Part shown: in pieces, positions 49,973 to 57,933 of the stretch
How the letters are laid out: every line of letters starts with the position of its first letter
Position numbering within the stretch: the stretch's first letter is position 1
Source: Alcanivorax sp.
GTDB taxonomy: Bacteria > Pseudomonadota > Gammaproteobacteria > Pseudomonadales > Alcanivoracaceae
Direction: 5' to 3'
Length of the DNA: 64,000 bases
Assembly (NCBI GenBank): GCA_022565695.1
Contig: JAIUME010000003.1
Location: 62,001 to 126,000 of the forward strand
Notes under the pieces: generated by a model
Databases searched by the model: none
The model's input: the letters and a program-made list of their open reading frames with translations, nothing else
What the model was told of the DNA's origin: nothing
Position numbers and translations under genes: made by a program

Positions 49973-50499
49973 GACGCACCTCCCGCACGGGTTTCGCCTT
50001 GTTGCGTATCCGGCGGCGCTGACCCAATACCGATATCGGGGAACAGCTCACGGCGAATGCGCTGGCCATTCAGTTCCACATCACGCAGGCGCACCGTATC
50101 CATGGTCTGGATCAGCAGTTCATACGGCGTGTCGTCCTCACACAGCAAGGTAATGTCGTTGACGTCCGGGAAACGGCTTTTTACTTCCAGCAGGTATTCA
50201 TGCAGGCCGTTGCGGTCGTGCTCACCACTCGCCATGTTCGGCACGGTCTTCAGCGGCCCGCTCTGGCGATCAATCACCTCATAGCGGTCCTGATAGATCA
50301 TGACTTCCAGCACGATGGCGCGTTGGTTTTCTGATTCCGAGGGCGCGGCATCATCCGACGGCAGGTTCAGCTGCAGGATGGCTACCTGGGCGAATACTGC
50401 ATTGAGCAGCAGGAACGGAATCAGCACTACCATCAGGTTCAGAAAGGCAGTGATGTTCAGTTCCACCTCGGTATCACGTTCTCGTCTGCGAAAGCGCAT
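49969..50499 (-). CDS. ExbD/TolR-type protein lacking the proton-binding Asp
   Basis: 176 residues with the same layout: RFRRRERDTEVE then helix LNITAFLNLMVVLIPFLLL (about 14-32) and a periplasmic domain with DITLLCEDDTPYELLIQTMDTVR. The position of the conserved aspartate is occupied by Asn21. It should therefore not carry protons itself, and probably forms a heteromer with its Asp31-containing neighbour. Fourteen bases downstream of the TolQ-like gene. Confidence 0.88.
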   Translation of the reverse strand: MRFRRRERDTEVELNITAFLNLMVVLIPFLLLNAVFAQVAILQLNLPSDDAAPSESENQRAIVLEVMIYQDRYEVIDRQSGPLKTVPNMASGEHDRNGLHEYLLEVKSRFPDVNDITLLCEDDTPYELLIQTMDTVRLRDVELNGQRIRRELFPDIGIGSAPPDTQQGETRAGGAS

Positions 50500-50513
50500 A
50501 CCGGGCTCCTTGC

Positions 50514-51224
50514 TTATTCGGCTTCAGCTTTACGCTGTTCCTGCTGTGTCATGGCATGGCGGTAGACATTGATGAATTTCACCGAGGCCATTTCCATGCT
50601 GTCGACGATCTTGTTGGTCATCGAGTTGATGAACGCGTGGGCGAGCAGCAACGGAATGGCCGCCATCAGGCCGAATGCAGTGGTGTTCATGGCAACCGAA
50701 ATGGAAGCAGAAAGCAGATCCGCTTTTTGTGCCGGGTCGGCGCTGGCGACGGCCGTAAAGGCCGCGATCAGACCAAGAATCGTCCCGAGCAGGCCGAGCA
50801 GGGTGGCAATATTGGCCAGTGTGCCGACGTAACCGGTGCGGGTTTCCAGGCGTGGCAGGACTTCCATCAGTCCTTCTTCCATGGCCAGTTCCACATCTTC
50901 ATGGCGGCGGGATGTGCGCGCACGATCCAGGCCATAACCGATCACTCTTGCCAGACCGGTTTCCTTGTTCTGTACGGCTTCCATGGCCTGACGGAACTGC
51001 GCCTTGGACAGCAGGGGGAAGACTTCTTTCCAGGTTTTCTGGTTGCGGCTCTTGATGCTCTGCAGATAGATGATCCGCTCAAGCACGATGCCCAGGCCGA
51101 CGGCCAGCACAACAAGAATGGGGTACATGAAGGGACCGCCGTCCTGGATGAATCCAATCATGGTAGCGACCAGGCCCGGATCTGCAGCCGGTGAGGTGGC
51201 GGCGTCGAGTGTGGATGTGGGCAT
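50514..51224 (-). CDS. MotA/TolQ/ExbB proton-channel family protein (AglR-like)
   Basis: 236 residues, three transmembrane helices: MYPILVVLAVGLGIVLERIIYL, and the pair in LANIATLLGLLGTILGLIAAF and SISVAMNTTAFGLMAAIPLLLAHAF that forms the proton path around ExbD. Start at 51224 is set by AGGAGA six bases upstream; a GTG nine codons earlier is unlikely. One TolQ-type gene with two ExbD-type genes is the AglRQS arrangement. Confidence 0.92.
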   Translation of the reverse strand: MPTSTLDAATSPAADPGLVATMIGFIQDGGPFMYPILVVLAVGLGIVLERIIYLQSIKSRNQKTWKEVFPLLSKAQFRQAMEAVQNKETGLARVIGYGLDRARTSRRHEDVELAMEEGLMEVLPRLETRTGYVGTLANIATLLGLLGTILGLIAAFTAVASADPAQKADLLSASISVAMNTTAFGLMAAIPLLLAHAFINSMTNKIVDSMEMASVKFINVYRHAMTQQEQRKAEAE

Positions 51225-51272
51225 GCCTGTCTCCTGAGATATGCCTGACACGCAGGCGTTACGGTTTAAACG

Positions 51273-51581
51273 TTATTGTCCAGATGACACATTGAGTCGC
51301 TGGTGGTATTCGATTTCTCGCAACAGTACGTCCTGATCGAGGGGTTCGAGTACGCGATCAAGCAGTGATGAGGTGGGGTCTTTGCGTTCCAGCCTGACTT
51401 CCCGTTCTTTCCACGGCACCACGTTCAGTACCGTCGGCGCTTCCTGGCTGCCGATGATATTAGTGCCGACGCCGGCACCCGTACTGCTGTCTGCGTCACG
51501 CTGTTCGGCAAAAGCTGTGTTGCCAAGTGTGTTGCCGAGCAGCATCGCTACTGCGATGGCGGTCACTCTGAAAACCTGCAT
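51273..51581 (-). CDS. Small periplasmic protein of the Agl/Glt-like operon
   Basis: 102 residues. Signal peptide MQVFRVTAIAVAMLLGN to about TAFAEQ, then a charged segment (VLNVVPWKEREVRLERKDP, LDRVLEPLDQDVLLREIEYHQRL). No domain recognised. The ATG shares a base with the TGA of the upstream TPR lipoprotein gene (TGATG) and has GGAGG seven bases before it. A linker or regulator of the motor by position only. Confidence 0.75.
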   Translation of the reverse strand: MQVFRVTAIAVAMLLGNTLGNTAFAEQRDADSSTGAGVGTNIIGSQEAPTVLNVVPWKEREVRLERKDPTSSLLDRVLEPLDQDVLLREIEYHQRLNVSSGQ

Positions 51582-52318
51582 CACAATTCCTCCTCGTCCT
51601 GGTTCTTGTCCGGGCGCCCGGCAACGCTGGGTTGTCGGCGCTCAAGATCGGTAATCCAGTTGGCGACGGTGTTGTCCGGTTGACGTTGCAGCGCCTGGTA
51701 GGCCCTGAAATGCGCGAGCGCCTGCGGCATATCCTGCAGATACAGCTCGGCCAGTACGCCGAGATTGAAATGCGCCCGGGCATACAGGGGGTCGAGTGTC
51801 ACGGCCTGGTGATAGTGTTCCGCCGCCTCGGCAAAGCGACCTTGTTCGCGCAGGGCAACGCCCAGTGCATTATGGGCGTAGGGGTTCTGCGCATTGGCGT
51901 CCAGCGCACGACGTAATGCGGTTTCGGCGTCTTGCCAGTTTTTCTGACGCAGTTCGATCAGGCCGACATTGACCCAGGGGCCTGACAACGCCGGATAGCG
52001 TGTGGTGAGTGACTGGAATACGACCAGGGCACGGGGCAAATCATCGTTGCGCAAATACTGCAGGCCCCGGAAATATTCCTCCGTGGCGGCAGCTGCCATG
52101 GGGCGAACCGCCGGATCATGGGGGACGGGCGGGATATGCTCGGCGTCACTGTCGGTCGCAGCAATACCGGCGCGCAGGGCGGCATGACGGGATTCGCCGC
52201 GCTCGCCGCTGCCTTCCAGGCCGTGATCCGGGTGGCTGGCGCAACCGCCGAGCAATGCCAGCAGCATTACCGGTATCAGCAGCGCCAGGCGCCCTGTATC
52301 AATAGATGATGTCGACAT
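51581..52318 (-). CDS. TPR lipoprotein (GltE-like position)
   Basis: 245 residues. Lipobox LLALLGGC with Cys26, then three to four tetratricopeptide repeats (RALVVFQSLTTRYPALSGPWVNVGLIEL, DAETALRRALDANAQNPYAHNALGVAL, EAAEHYHQAVTLDPLYARAHFNLGVL type, residues about 65-215). Probably anchored to the outer membrane facing the periplasm. In Myxococcus a TPR lipoprotein (GltE/AglT) is a core motor-complex part. The start, behind GTGGAG, lies 20 bases inside the end of the upstream gene. Confidence 0.87.
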   Translation of the reverse strand: MSTSSIDTGRLALLIPVMLLALLGGCASHPDHGLEGSGERGESRHAALRAGIAATDSDAEHIPPVPHDPAVRPMAAAATEEYFRGLQYLRNDDLPRALVVFQSLTTRYPALSGPWVNVGLIELRQKNWQDAETALRRALDANAQNPYAHNALGVALREQGRFAEAAEHYHQAVTLDPLYARAHFNLGVLAELYLQDMPQALAHFRAYQALQRQPDNTVANWITDLERRQPSVAGRPDKNQDEEEL

Positions 52319-55300
52319 AGGGCTCCACCTGTTCATATTTTGCATAGCGACCGGGCAGCAATTTACCCAGCGCACTGAAGCTGCGTTTTACCCAGTCGTC
52401 ATAAATGTCGTCCGCGACCATGTCGGTGTTGGCCATATACAGATCAATGGCCTGATCCTCGTAGGGCAGGGCTTGCTCTTCCAGCAACAGTTCGTACATT
52501 TCCAGTTCGAGTTCATCCAGGCCGCGGGGGCGTTCGCTGTCCATGATGTCGCGGGCCAGCACGCGGTACATTTCGCCGATCTGGAATTGCGCGGCGGTGG
52601 CGTACTCGGCCACACCAATGGCGGCCACGTCTTCATAGCGTTGCAGGGCGTCGCGCATGGCGTCGGTTTTCAGACCCAGGCTGCGGCGCAGGGGTTGGGT
52701 AAGGCGGATGTCACTGAACGCCTGGAAGCGGTCTTCAGCAAGGGTGAAACCCGCCCAGGCGCCCAGCCAGGCGACGCGATCGCTGGCATCGTTGCCGGCC
52801 TCGGCGAGGGTTTCCACCAGCTTCTGCAGCCAGAAATCGCGACGCTCGTCATCCTGTTGCAGGGCGTAGAGTTCGGTCAGGCGATGCTGGCCTTCAGCGC
52901 GCAGGTCCAGTGGTTCGGGCCATGCCCAGACGTATTTGCGGTAAAGCCGGATGGCGCCATCGGTGTGTTCGCGGCTGCCGCTCGCATCAATCGCCTGATC
53001 CTGCATCGCAGCCGCTTGCCAGAGCGCCTGTTGCGACAGCGCCGGGTCACTCTCTTCGTTGGCATCCGCGATGCGCTCGAGTTCGAGGGCGGCGGCACCG
53101 AAGTTGCCGGTTGCCTCATAGGCGAGAGCGAGTTTGTCTGGCACCGTTTCGGTAAGCGGGTCGTTCGGATAGCGGCGCCGGAAATCTTCCAGCACATTGA
53201 TGGCAGCGGTGTGATCTGCCTCGGCGAGATACAGGGTGGCGGCATCAAACTCTGCATTCTTGCGAACGCTGGCCTGTGGGTAGACCTGGCCGACACGCAT
53301 GAACATGGCTGCTGCGGCGAGCATGTCTCCCTGTTGGTCGCGGAGTGTCTCTGCCTGGCGGTACACGCTGACGGCAAGTTGTTCCCGATAGCGGTTCTGT
53401 TCCGTGTCGCTCAGGCCGGGCAGTGTCAACACGGTATTGTAGGCGTATTCCGCTACATCATATCGCCCCAGATCGAATTCGCCGTTGGCGATGGTGGCCC
53501 AGCCGTAACGCAGCATGGCGTCATCCGGTGGCGGCTGGCGATTGACCAGGATGCCCGCAGTGCGCACGGCGCCCTGGATGTCGCCACTGGCAAGCTGATC
53601 TTCCGTGGTGCTGTAAAGCACTTGCGGTACCCGCTCATGGGCAGGGAAGGTGCTGGCGAACATCAGACCGCTGCGCACCTTGCGCTGTTGCAGATCGCTC
53701 AACGCGGCCAGTGCCTGTTCATCCGCCGCATCGCGCTCGGATATGGCCTTCAGGCGTTCCTGCTCTGCCTGGTAGGCGACCAAGGCAAAGTAACCGGCAT
53801 CACCCGCATCGGCGTATTCCGGATAGCTGTAAGCGGTACGCTCGAATTCGGTAATGGCCTGCTCGAAAGCCTGACTGGCGAACAGCACTTCGGCATAACG
53901 ATGATTGATATCGGCTTGTGCCTCGCCGGGTGGTGGCGTATCGAGGTACTCGCGGTACCATCGTGCGGCGACGGTATAGTTACCCGGCGCTGTGCCCGCC
54001 TGGGCCACGGCATGATAGTGCCGTGCCAGATCAAGAATATGGCCTTTCAACTGATCCAGATACTGGGCGCGGATATCCGGTTGGGCGCGCCAGAAATCGC
54101 TGTTGACGCCGTAGCGTTCGACAAACTGCTCTTTGGCTGGCAGTACCAGCGACGGGAAACCACCACGCTGGTAAGCCTGGATGTGTCGTGTAGAGAAAGC
54201 GGGTGCACGATGGTCTGACGGGTACACACGCACAAAGGCATCGAAGGTTTCGGCGGCGTCGCGGTAGCGTTCCTGTTGCAGGTAGACGTCACCAAGGCTT
54301 TCATAGATATCAGCCTCGTAACTTCTGTGCCCCGTGCTGGCAAACCAGTGGCGTACGGATTCCGCACCATTCAGATTGATGAAGGTCAGGCTGACGACAC
54401 GCCGTGTGTCCTGCATCAATTTGGCTTGCATGGAGGTATCGCTGGCCATGGCCGGGTGGGCTTGCAAGTGATCGATCAGATGGAAGAAATCAACCAGCGC
54501 GCGCTGGAAATCACCTAAAAGATACTGGCTCCAGCCGTGTTTATAGCGCGCCTGCTCATAGAACTCGCTGCGTGGCTGGGCGGCGATCACGGTGGCATAA
54601 GCGCTGGCCGCAGTGTCGAACTCGCTGTTCATGAATAACAGCTCGCCGCGGCGGAATTCAGCTTCGACCCGATATTCGCTGTCCGGGTGTTCCCGCACCA
54701 GGGTTTCCAGTGCCACCAGAGAGCTGTCCAGATCACCGGCCAGTTCGTGGACTTTGGCCAGGTTGTACCAGGTGTCCGCGCGCAGACCAGGATCCCGCGT
54801 GTTGTTCAGCAGGGCATGGTAAAGCACGATAGCGGTACTGAAATTGGTCTCCAGTTTTCCGTCGTCCAGATCAGCCGCCACATTGCTGGCCAGCCCAAGC
54901 AGCGCGAAGCGCTCTTCGGCGTCCTCGGTGTCTTGCGCGCTGCGCATGAAGTTTTCGTACAGCATGGCATCGATATCGGCATCTATGCCGCGGTCTGCTT
55001 CGGCCAGCGTGTCGACCTGCGGCTGGTCGCGCAGATCTTCGGCGCGGTAATGCTGGTCTTCCGCCGCGGATACGGCCAGATCGGCCATACGTTGCAGTGG
55101 CGCTGCGCGTTGTGCCGGGTCCTGAAACAGTTCCACGGCACGCCGATAGCTTTCCAGCGCCTGTTGTGGCGTGGCGCGTTCCAGCGCTTCTGGTGCCACC
55201 TCGATATTCATGCGCTCCAGATCAGCCAGTGTGGTCCCGCCGTAGCGAACCGGCTCGGCTGTCTGCTGGCTGGCACAGCCGGCAGTGAGCAGCATGACCA

Positions 55301-55340
55301 TCGCGGCCAGCGTTTGGCGGCGGAAGCCCGGCAGGCTCAT
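52299..55340 (-). CDS. Large TPR lipoprotein (1,013 residues)
   Basis: Lipobox MVMLLTAGC with Cys22 followed by nearly 1,000 residues of helical repeats, recognisable as TPR units at about 170-260 (ADTWYNLAKVHELAGDLDSSLVALETL), 345-385 (SLGDVYLQQERYRDAAETFDAFVRVYP), 455-500 (AEVLFASQAFEQAITEFERTAYSYPEYADAG) and 690-760. Enough length to span much of the periplasm. Likely an outer-membrane-anchored scaffold of the motor, comparable in kind to the big TPR protein GltD of Myxococcus, though I cannot establish orthology. Overlaps the upstream gene by four bases. Confidence 0.87.
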   Translation of the reverse strand: MSLPGFRRQTLAAMVMLLTAGCASQQTAEPVRYGGTTLADLERMNIEVAPEALERATPQQALESYRRAVELFQDPAQRAAPLQRMADLAVSAAEDQHYRAEDLRDQPQVDTLAEADRGIDADIDAMLYENFMRSAQDTEDAEERFALLGLASNVAADLDDGKLETNFSTAIVLYHALLNNTRDPGLRADTWYNLAKVHELAGDLDSSLVALETLVREHPDSEYRVEAEFRRGELLFMNSEFDTAASAYATVIAAQPRSEFYEQARYKHGWSQYLLGDFQRALVDFFHLIDHLQAHPAMASDTSMQAKLMQDTRRVVSLTFINLNGAESVRHWFASTGHRSYEADIYESLGDVYLQQERYRDAAETFDAFVRVYPSDHRAPAFSTRHIQAYQRGGFPSLVLPAKEQFVERYGVNSDFWRAQPDIRAQYLDQLKGHILDLARHYHAVAQAGTAPGNYTVAARWYREYLDTPPPGEAQADINHRYAEVLFASQAFEQAITEFERTAYSYPEYADAGDAGYFALVAYQAEQERLKAISERDAADEQALAALSDLQQRKVRSGLMFASTFPAHERVPQVLYSTTEDQLASGDIQGAVRTAGILVNRQPPPDDAMLRYGWATIANGEFDLGRYDVAEYAYNTVLTLPGLSDTEQNRYREQLAVSVYRQAETLRDQQGDMLAAAAMFMRVGQVYPQASVRKNAEFDAATLYLAEADHTAAINVLEDFRRRYPNDPLTETVPDKLALAYEATGNFGAAALELERIADANEESDPALSQQALWQAAAMQDQAIDASGSREHTDGAIRLYRKYVWAWPEPLDLRAEGQHRLTELYALQQDDERRDFWLQKLVETLAEAGNDASDRVAWLGAWAGFTLAEDRFQAFSDIRLTQPLRRSLGLKTDAMRDALQRYEDVAAIGVAEYATAAQFQIGEMYRVLARDIMDSERPRGLDELELEMYELLLEEQALPYEDQAIDLYMANTDMVADDIYDDWVKRSFSALGKLLPGRYAKYEQVEPYVDIIY

Positions 55341-57256
55341 GGCTGATCTCCTCGGGTGGTGGTATACGCCGCATCCTGCAAGCGAGCGATAGCCAGATGG
55401 GCTTCGCCCAGTTGCTCGCCCAGACGTGCGCGTCGTGCCGCAAGCACGCGCAGTGCTTCGTTTTTCAGTTGTTGCGCAAGCTCGGCCAGGGCCTCGTCTG
55501 CCTCATCCATCAAGGTGGCGATGTCCGCTTTGCGTGCTTGCAGTCGGCTGGCCAGCTGTGTGTTCTCGGCGGCTTTCGCGTCGCTGAGCAATTGTTCGAT
55601 TGCGGCAGCGCGCAACGCCTGAATGCGGGTTTCATCGCGCAACGCGCGGGCTGTCTTTTCCTGCTCGACGCGGCGCGGCTCGGCGCCGTGGGCGATATCC
55701 CACAGCAGCAGTCCGCGCAGGCGATCCAGGCGGCGGCGTTGCTGCGGCGCCAGCCCGGGTTGCGCACCCAGTGCCTGCAAGCGCTGCCACATGATGGACT
55801 GCGGCAGATCTGCCATGTCGCCGGGCTGCTGTATGTCCAGCGGGGCAGACATCGCCATATGCACCATCTCGGCTTCTTCAGCGAGGCGCGCTTGCTGTTG
55901 TTGCATGGCTTGCAGGCGTGCCTGGCCGGTACGGATAACCCGTGCATGCTGCTGCTGGCGTTGAGTCAGCGTCTCCTGCAGGGCGGGCAGCTCGCGCTGC
56001 CGGCGCTCAAGCAGCTCGCGCAGGCGTGTGATCTGCTGATATTGATGATGCCGTTCCGAGAAACCGTGGCTTGCAAACAGTGCGTACAGATAGGGCATCT
56101 CTTCCCCTTGCGCCGCCTCGAAACGGGCCAGACGCGCCATGGGATCGACCTCGCGCTGTTGCCCACGGTTGTCCGCCAGTTGTGGCAGCCAGTCGGCCTG
56201 GTCCACGTTGCGAATGGCGCGCTCTACCTGATGCAGTGCCGCGCGGTAATTCACGGCTGCCTGCTGGTACCCGGCCAGCGCCTGGGGCTCGGCACCAAGC
56301 TCCTCGAAGGCGCGCGGGGCCAGCAGCATGGCTTCCTGAACAGACTCGTGGGCGGGATGGCGGGTTATCAGCTCCATCCACAAGGGCAGGGCGGCGCGGG
56401 GCGCGCCACGTTCAAAGTTGACCAGGCCCAGCACCATGAGTGCCTCGTTGGAGAAGGGGCCGTCAGCGCGGACCTGTATCAGCGCATCCCGGGCGCCACT
56501 GAAGTTGCCGTCGCGCAGCTGTGTCAGGCCTTTGGTCAACGCGGCGCGATCCCGCAGGGCCCGGATCTCTTCGTTGTCCGGTGGCAGCTGCATGACATCA
56601 TCCAGCGCACGCAAGCCGTTGCGCAGGTCGCCATTGCGCAACCGTGCCACGGCCACGTTATAGCGCGCATAGGCCCCGGATATGCTGGTCAGCGTGACCT
56701 GTTCCAGTTGACGCGTCGCTGCAGGAAAATCCTCCTGATCAATCAGGATATTGGCCAGCATCAACTGACGCCGGGCGGCGAGTGCTTCGGGCAGCGCCTG
56801 CACCGGAGGGCCTTCAAGAATACGTCGGGCGGCGGCGTGCTCGCCCTGGCGGTAGTGCAGGGCGGCCTTGTGCAGCCAGGTTTCGGCGCGGGTCTGTTCC
56901 AGCATGTCCCGCGCCAGCAGCCGATCAAAAATGACCTCGGCCTCTTCGGGCAGGCCATAGCTGACGTACAGCTCGCCCATTAACAGTTCGGCATACCCGG
57001 TATCACCGTTGAACAGCCCGCGTGCCTGGTTGACCCGCAGGCCAGACAGGGTGCTGAACTGGCGGTCGCTGTAGTAATCGAAGATCGCCTCACCGAACAC
57101 CAGATAACGCTGCTCTTCCTGGCTCATGGGCTGAGGCCCAGTGGGCAGGTCATCAAACAGCACCAGGCGCGTGGGCGAGCTGCCAACGGCAGCCGCAGCC
57201 AAGGCTGCCGACAGTACGCAGGCTGTCAGCTGTCGGATTCTGGTACCGGCGCGCAT
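55337..57256 (-). CDS. Exported TPR/coiled-coil protein (639 residues)
   Basis: Signal peptide ending near LAAAAVGSSP; TPR-like repeats in the first half (GLPEEAEVIFDRLLARDML, ADTWLHKAALHYRQGEHAAARRIL-like, ATRQLEQVTLTSISGAYARYNVAVARL); then a long glutamine/arginine-rich coiled coil (about 400-640: LRELLERRQRELPALQETLTQ and later stretches). Periplasmic, probably elongated. The ATG at 57256 shares a base with the stop of the preceding gene (TGATG); an ATG four codons upstream is possible. Component of the same operon; no closer homology recognised. Confidence 0.82.
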   Translation of the reverse strand: MRAGTRIRQLTACVLSAALAAAAVGSSPTRLVLFDDLPTGPQPMSQEEQRYLVFGEAIFDYYSDRQFSTLSGLRVNQARGLFNGDTGYAELLMGELYVSYGLPEEAEVIFDRLLARDMLEQTRAETWLHKAALHYRQGEHAAARRILEGPPVQALPEALAARRQLMLANILIDQEDFPAATRQLEQVTLTSISGAYARYNVAVARLRNGDLRNGLRALDDVMQLPPDNEEIRALRDRAALTKGLTQLRDGNFSGARDALIQVRADGPFSNEALMVLGLVNFERGAPRAALPLWMELITRHPAHESVQEAMLLAPRAFEELGAEPQALAGYQQAAVNYRAALHQVERAIRNVDQADWLPQLADNRGQQREVDPMARLARFEAAQGEEMPYLYALFASHGFSERHHQYQQITRLRELLERRQRELPALQETLTQRQQQHARVIRTGQARLQAMQQQQARLAEEAEMVHMAMSAPLDIQQPGDMADLPQSIMWQRLQALGAQPGLAPQQRRRLDRLRGLLLWDIAHGAEPRRVEQEKTARALRDETRIQALRAAAIEQLLSDAKAAENTQLASRLQARKADIATLMDEADEALAELAQQLKNEALRVLAARRARLGEQLGEAHLAIARLQDAAYTTTRGDQP

Positions 57257-57789
57257 CACTGATCCCATTCGTGGAATTCGAATCGGTGCTGCATGGCGTC
57301 GAGGTCATCGACGACACGCAGCTCAATCCATTTGCGTCCCGGGCCTTTTTCGAATGTGTAGGAGGCTGTGCGCTGGTAGTCCTTACCGCGCGGGTCGTAG
57401 CCGGTGATGATCGCTTCGAGCTGATTGCGCCCGCTGCGCAGATTGCCGGTGTAGAGGCGCTGGATACCGCCTTTGGTCAGCGCGCTGAACTCCTCATCGG
57501 AGTAGAAGTGATAGCCCACATGCTGCCCGTTGAGCGTCAGGTTGACGTCCACCAGGCGGATGGGGGTGCCCACATCCACGGACAGGAACACGGCGGTCTG
57601 GGAGCTGGGGTAGAGCAGCTCCTCCTCAAGCAGGGACAGGTCGCGATTGAGATCCAGCACCTCGCGGCGCAGTTGCTCGATACGTTGGGACAGTGGCGTG
57701 GCTGCCAACTCGGCTGATGATTGAGCGAGCGCCGCCGGAGAGACAAGCAACATGACCAGCAGGGTCATGAAACTACGTTGGTTTTTCAT
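57256..57789 (-). CDS. Exported beta-domain protein of the Agl/Glt-like operon
   Basis: 177 residues. Signal peptide MKNQRSFMTLLVMLLVSPAALAQ, a short heptad region (SQRIEQLRREVLDLNRDLSLLEEELL) and a beta-sandwich-like domain (VFLSVDVGTPIRLVDVNLTLNG, YTGNLRSGRNQLEAIITGYD, SYTFEKGPGRKWIELRVV). No family recognised with confidence. First of the nine tightly coupled genes; the ribosome binding site is weak. Confidence 0.78.
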   Translation of the reverse strand: MKNQRSFMTLLVMLLVSPAALAQSSAELAATPLSQRIEQLRREVLDLNRDLSLLEEELLYPSSQTAVFLSVDVGTPIRLVDVNLTLNGQHVGYHFYSDEEFSALTKGGIQRLYTGNLRSGRNQLEAIITGYDPRGKDYQRTASYTFEKGPGRKWIELRVVDDLDAMQHRFEFHEWDQ

Positions 57790-57878
57790 TATATTCAGGC
57801 CTGATTTTAGTGGTACGACCGTTCTTATTATTGGGGCCTTACGGCCACCGCCCCCACGGCGGTCAGTCAATGTAGCTA

Positions 57879-57908
57879 TTTGTAACTGAGAAGAAAGGCT
57901 TAAATCAA
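57879..57908 (-). promoter_or_regulatory. Possible promoter of the Agl/Glt-like operon
   Basis: On the minus strand TTGATT (57908-57903), an 18-base spacer and TACAAA (57884-57879), in the AT-rich gap upstream of the first coupled gene. Spacing is acceptable, boxes are imperfect. Confidence 0.35.
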
Positions 57909-57933
57909 GTTAGTATTTGCTTACATTGGCCAC

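Noticed and set aside
48534-51224. Ordinary TonB-ExbB-ExbD iron-uptake energising system
   Set aside because: Two ExbD genes, an AgmX/PglI-type C-terminal domain and several large TPR proteins, with no TonB-dependent receptor nearby, do not fit it.
52473-56983. Plus-strand frames of 581 and 528 codons within the minus-strand motor operon
   Set aside because: No recognisable domains, and the minus-strand genes show lipoboxes, TPR patterns and overlapping start/stop codons.
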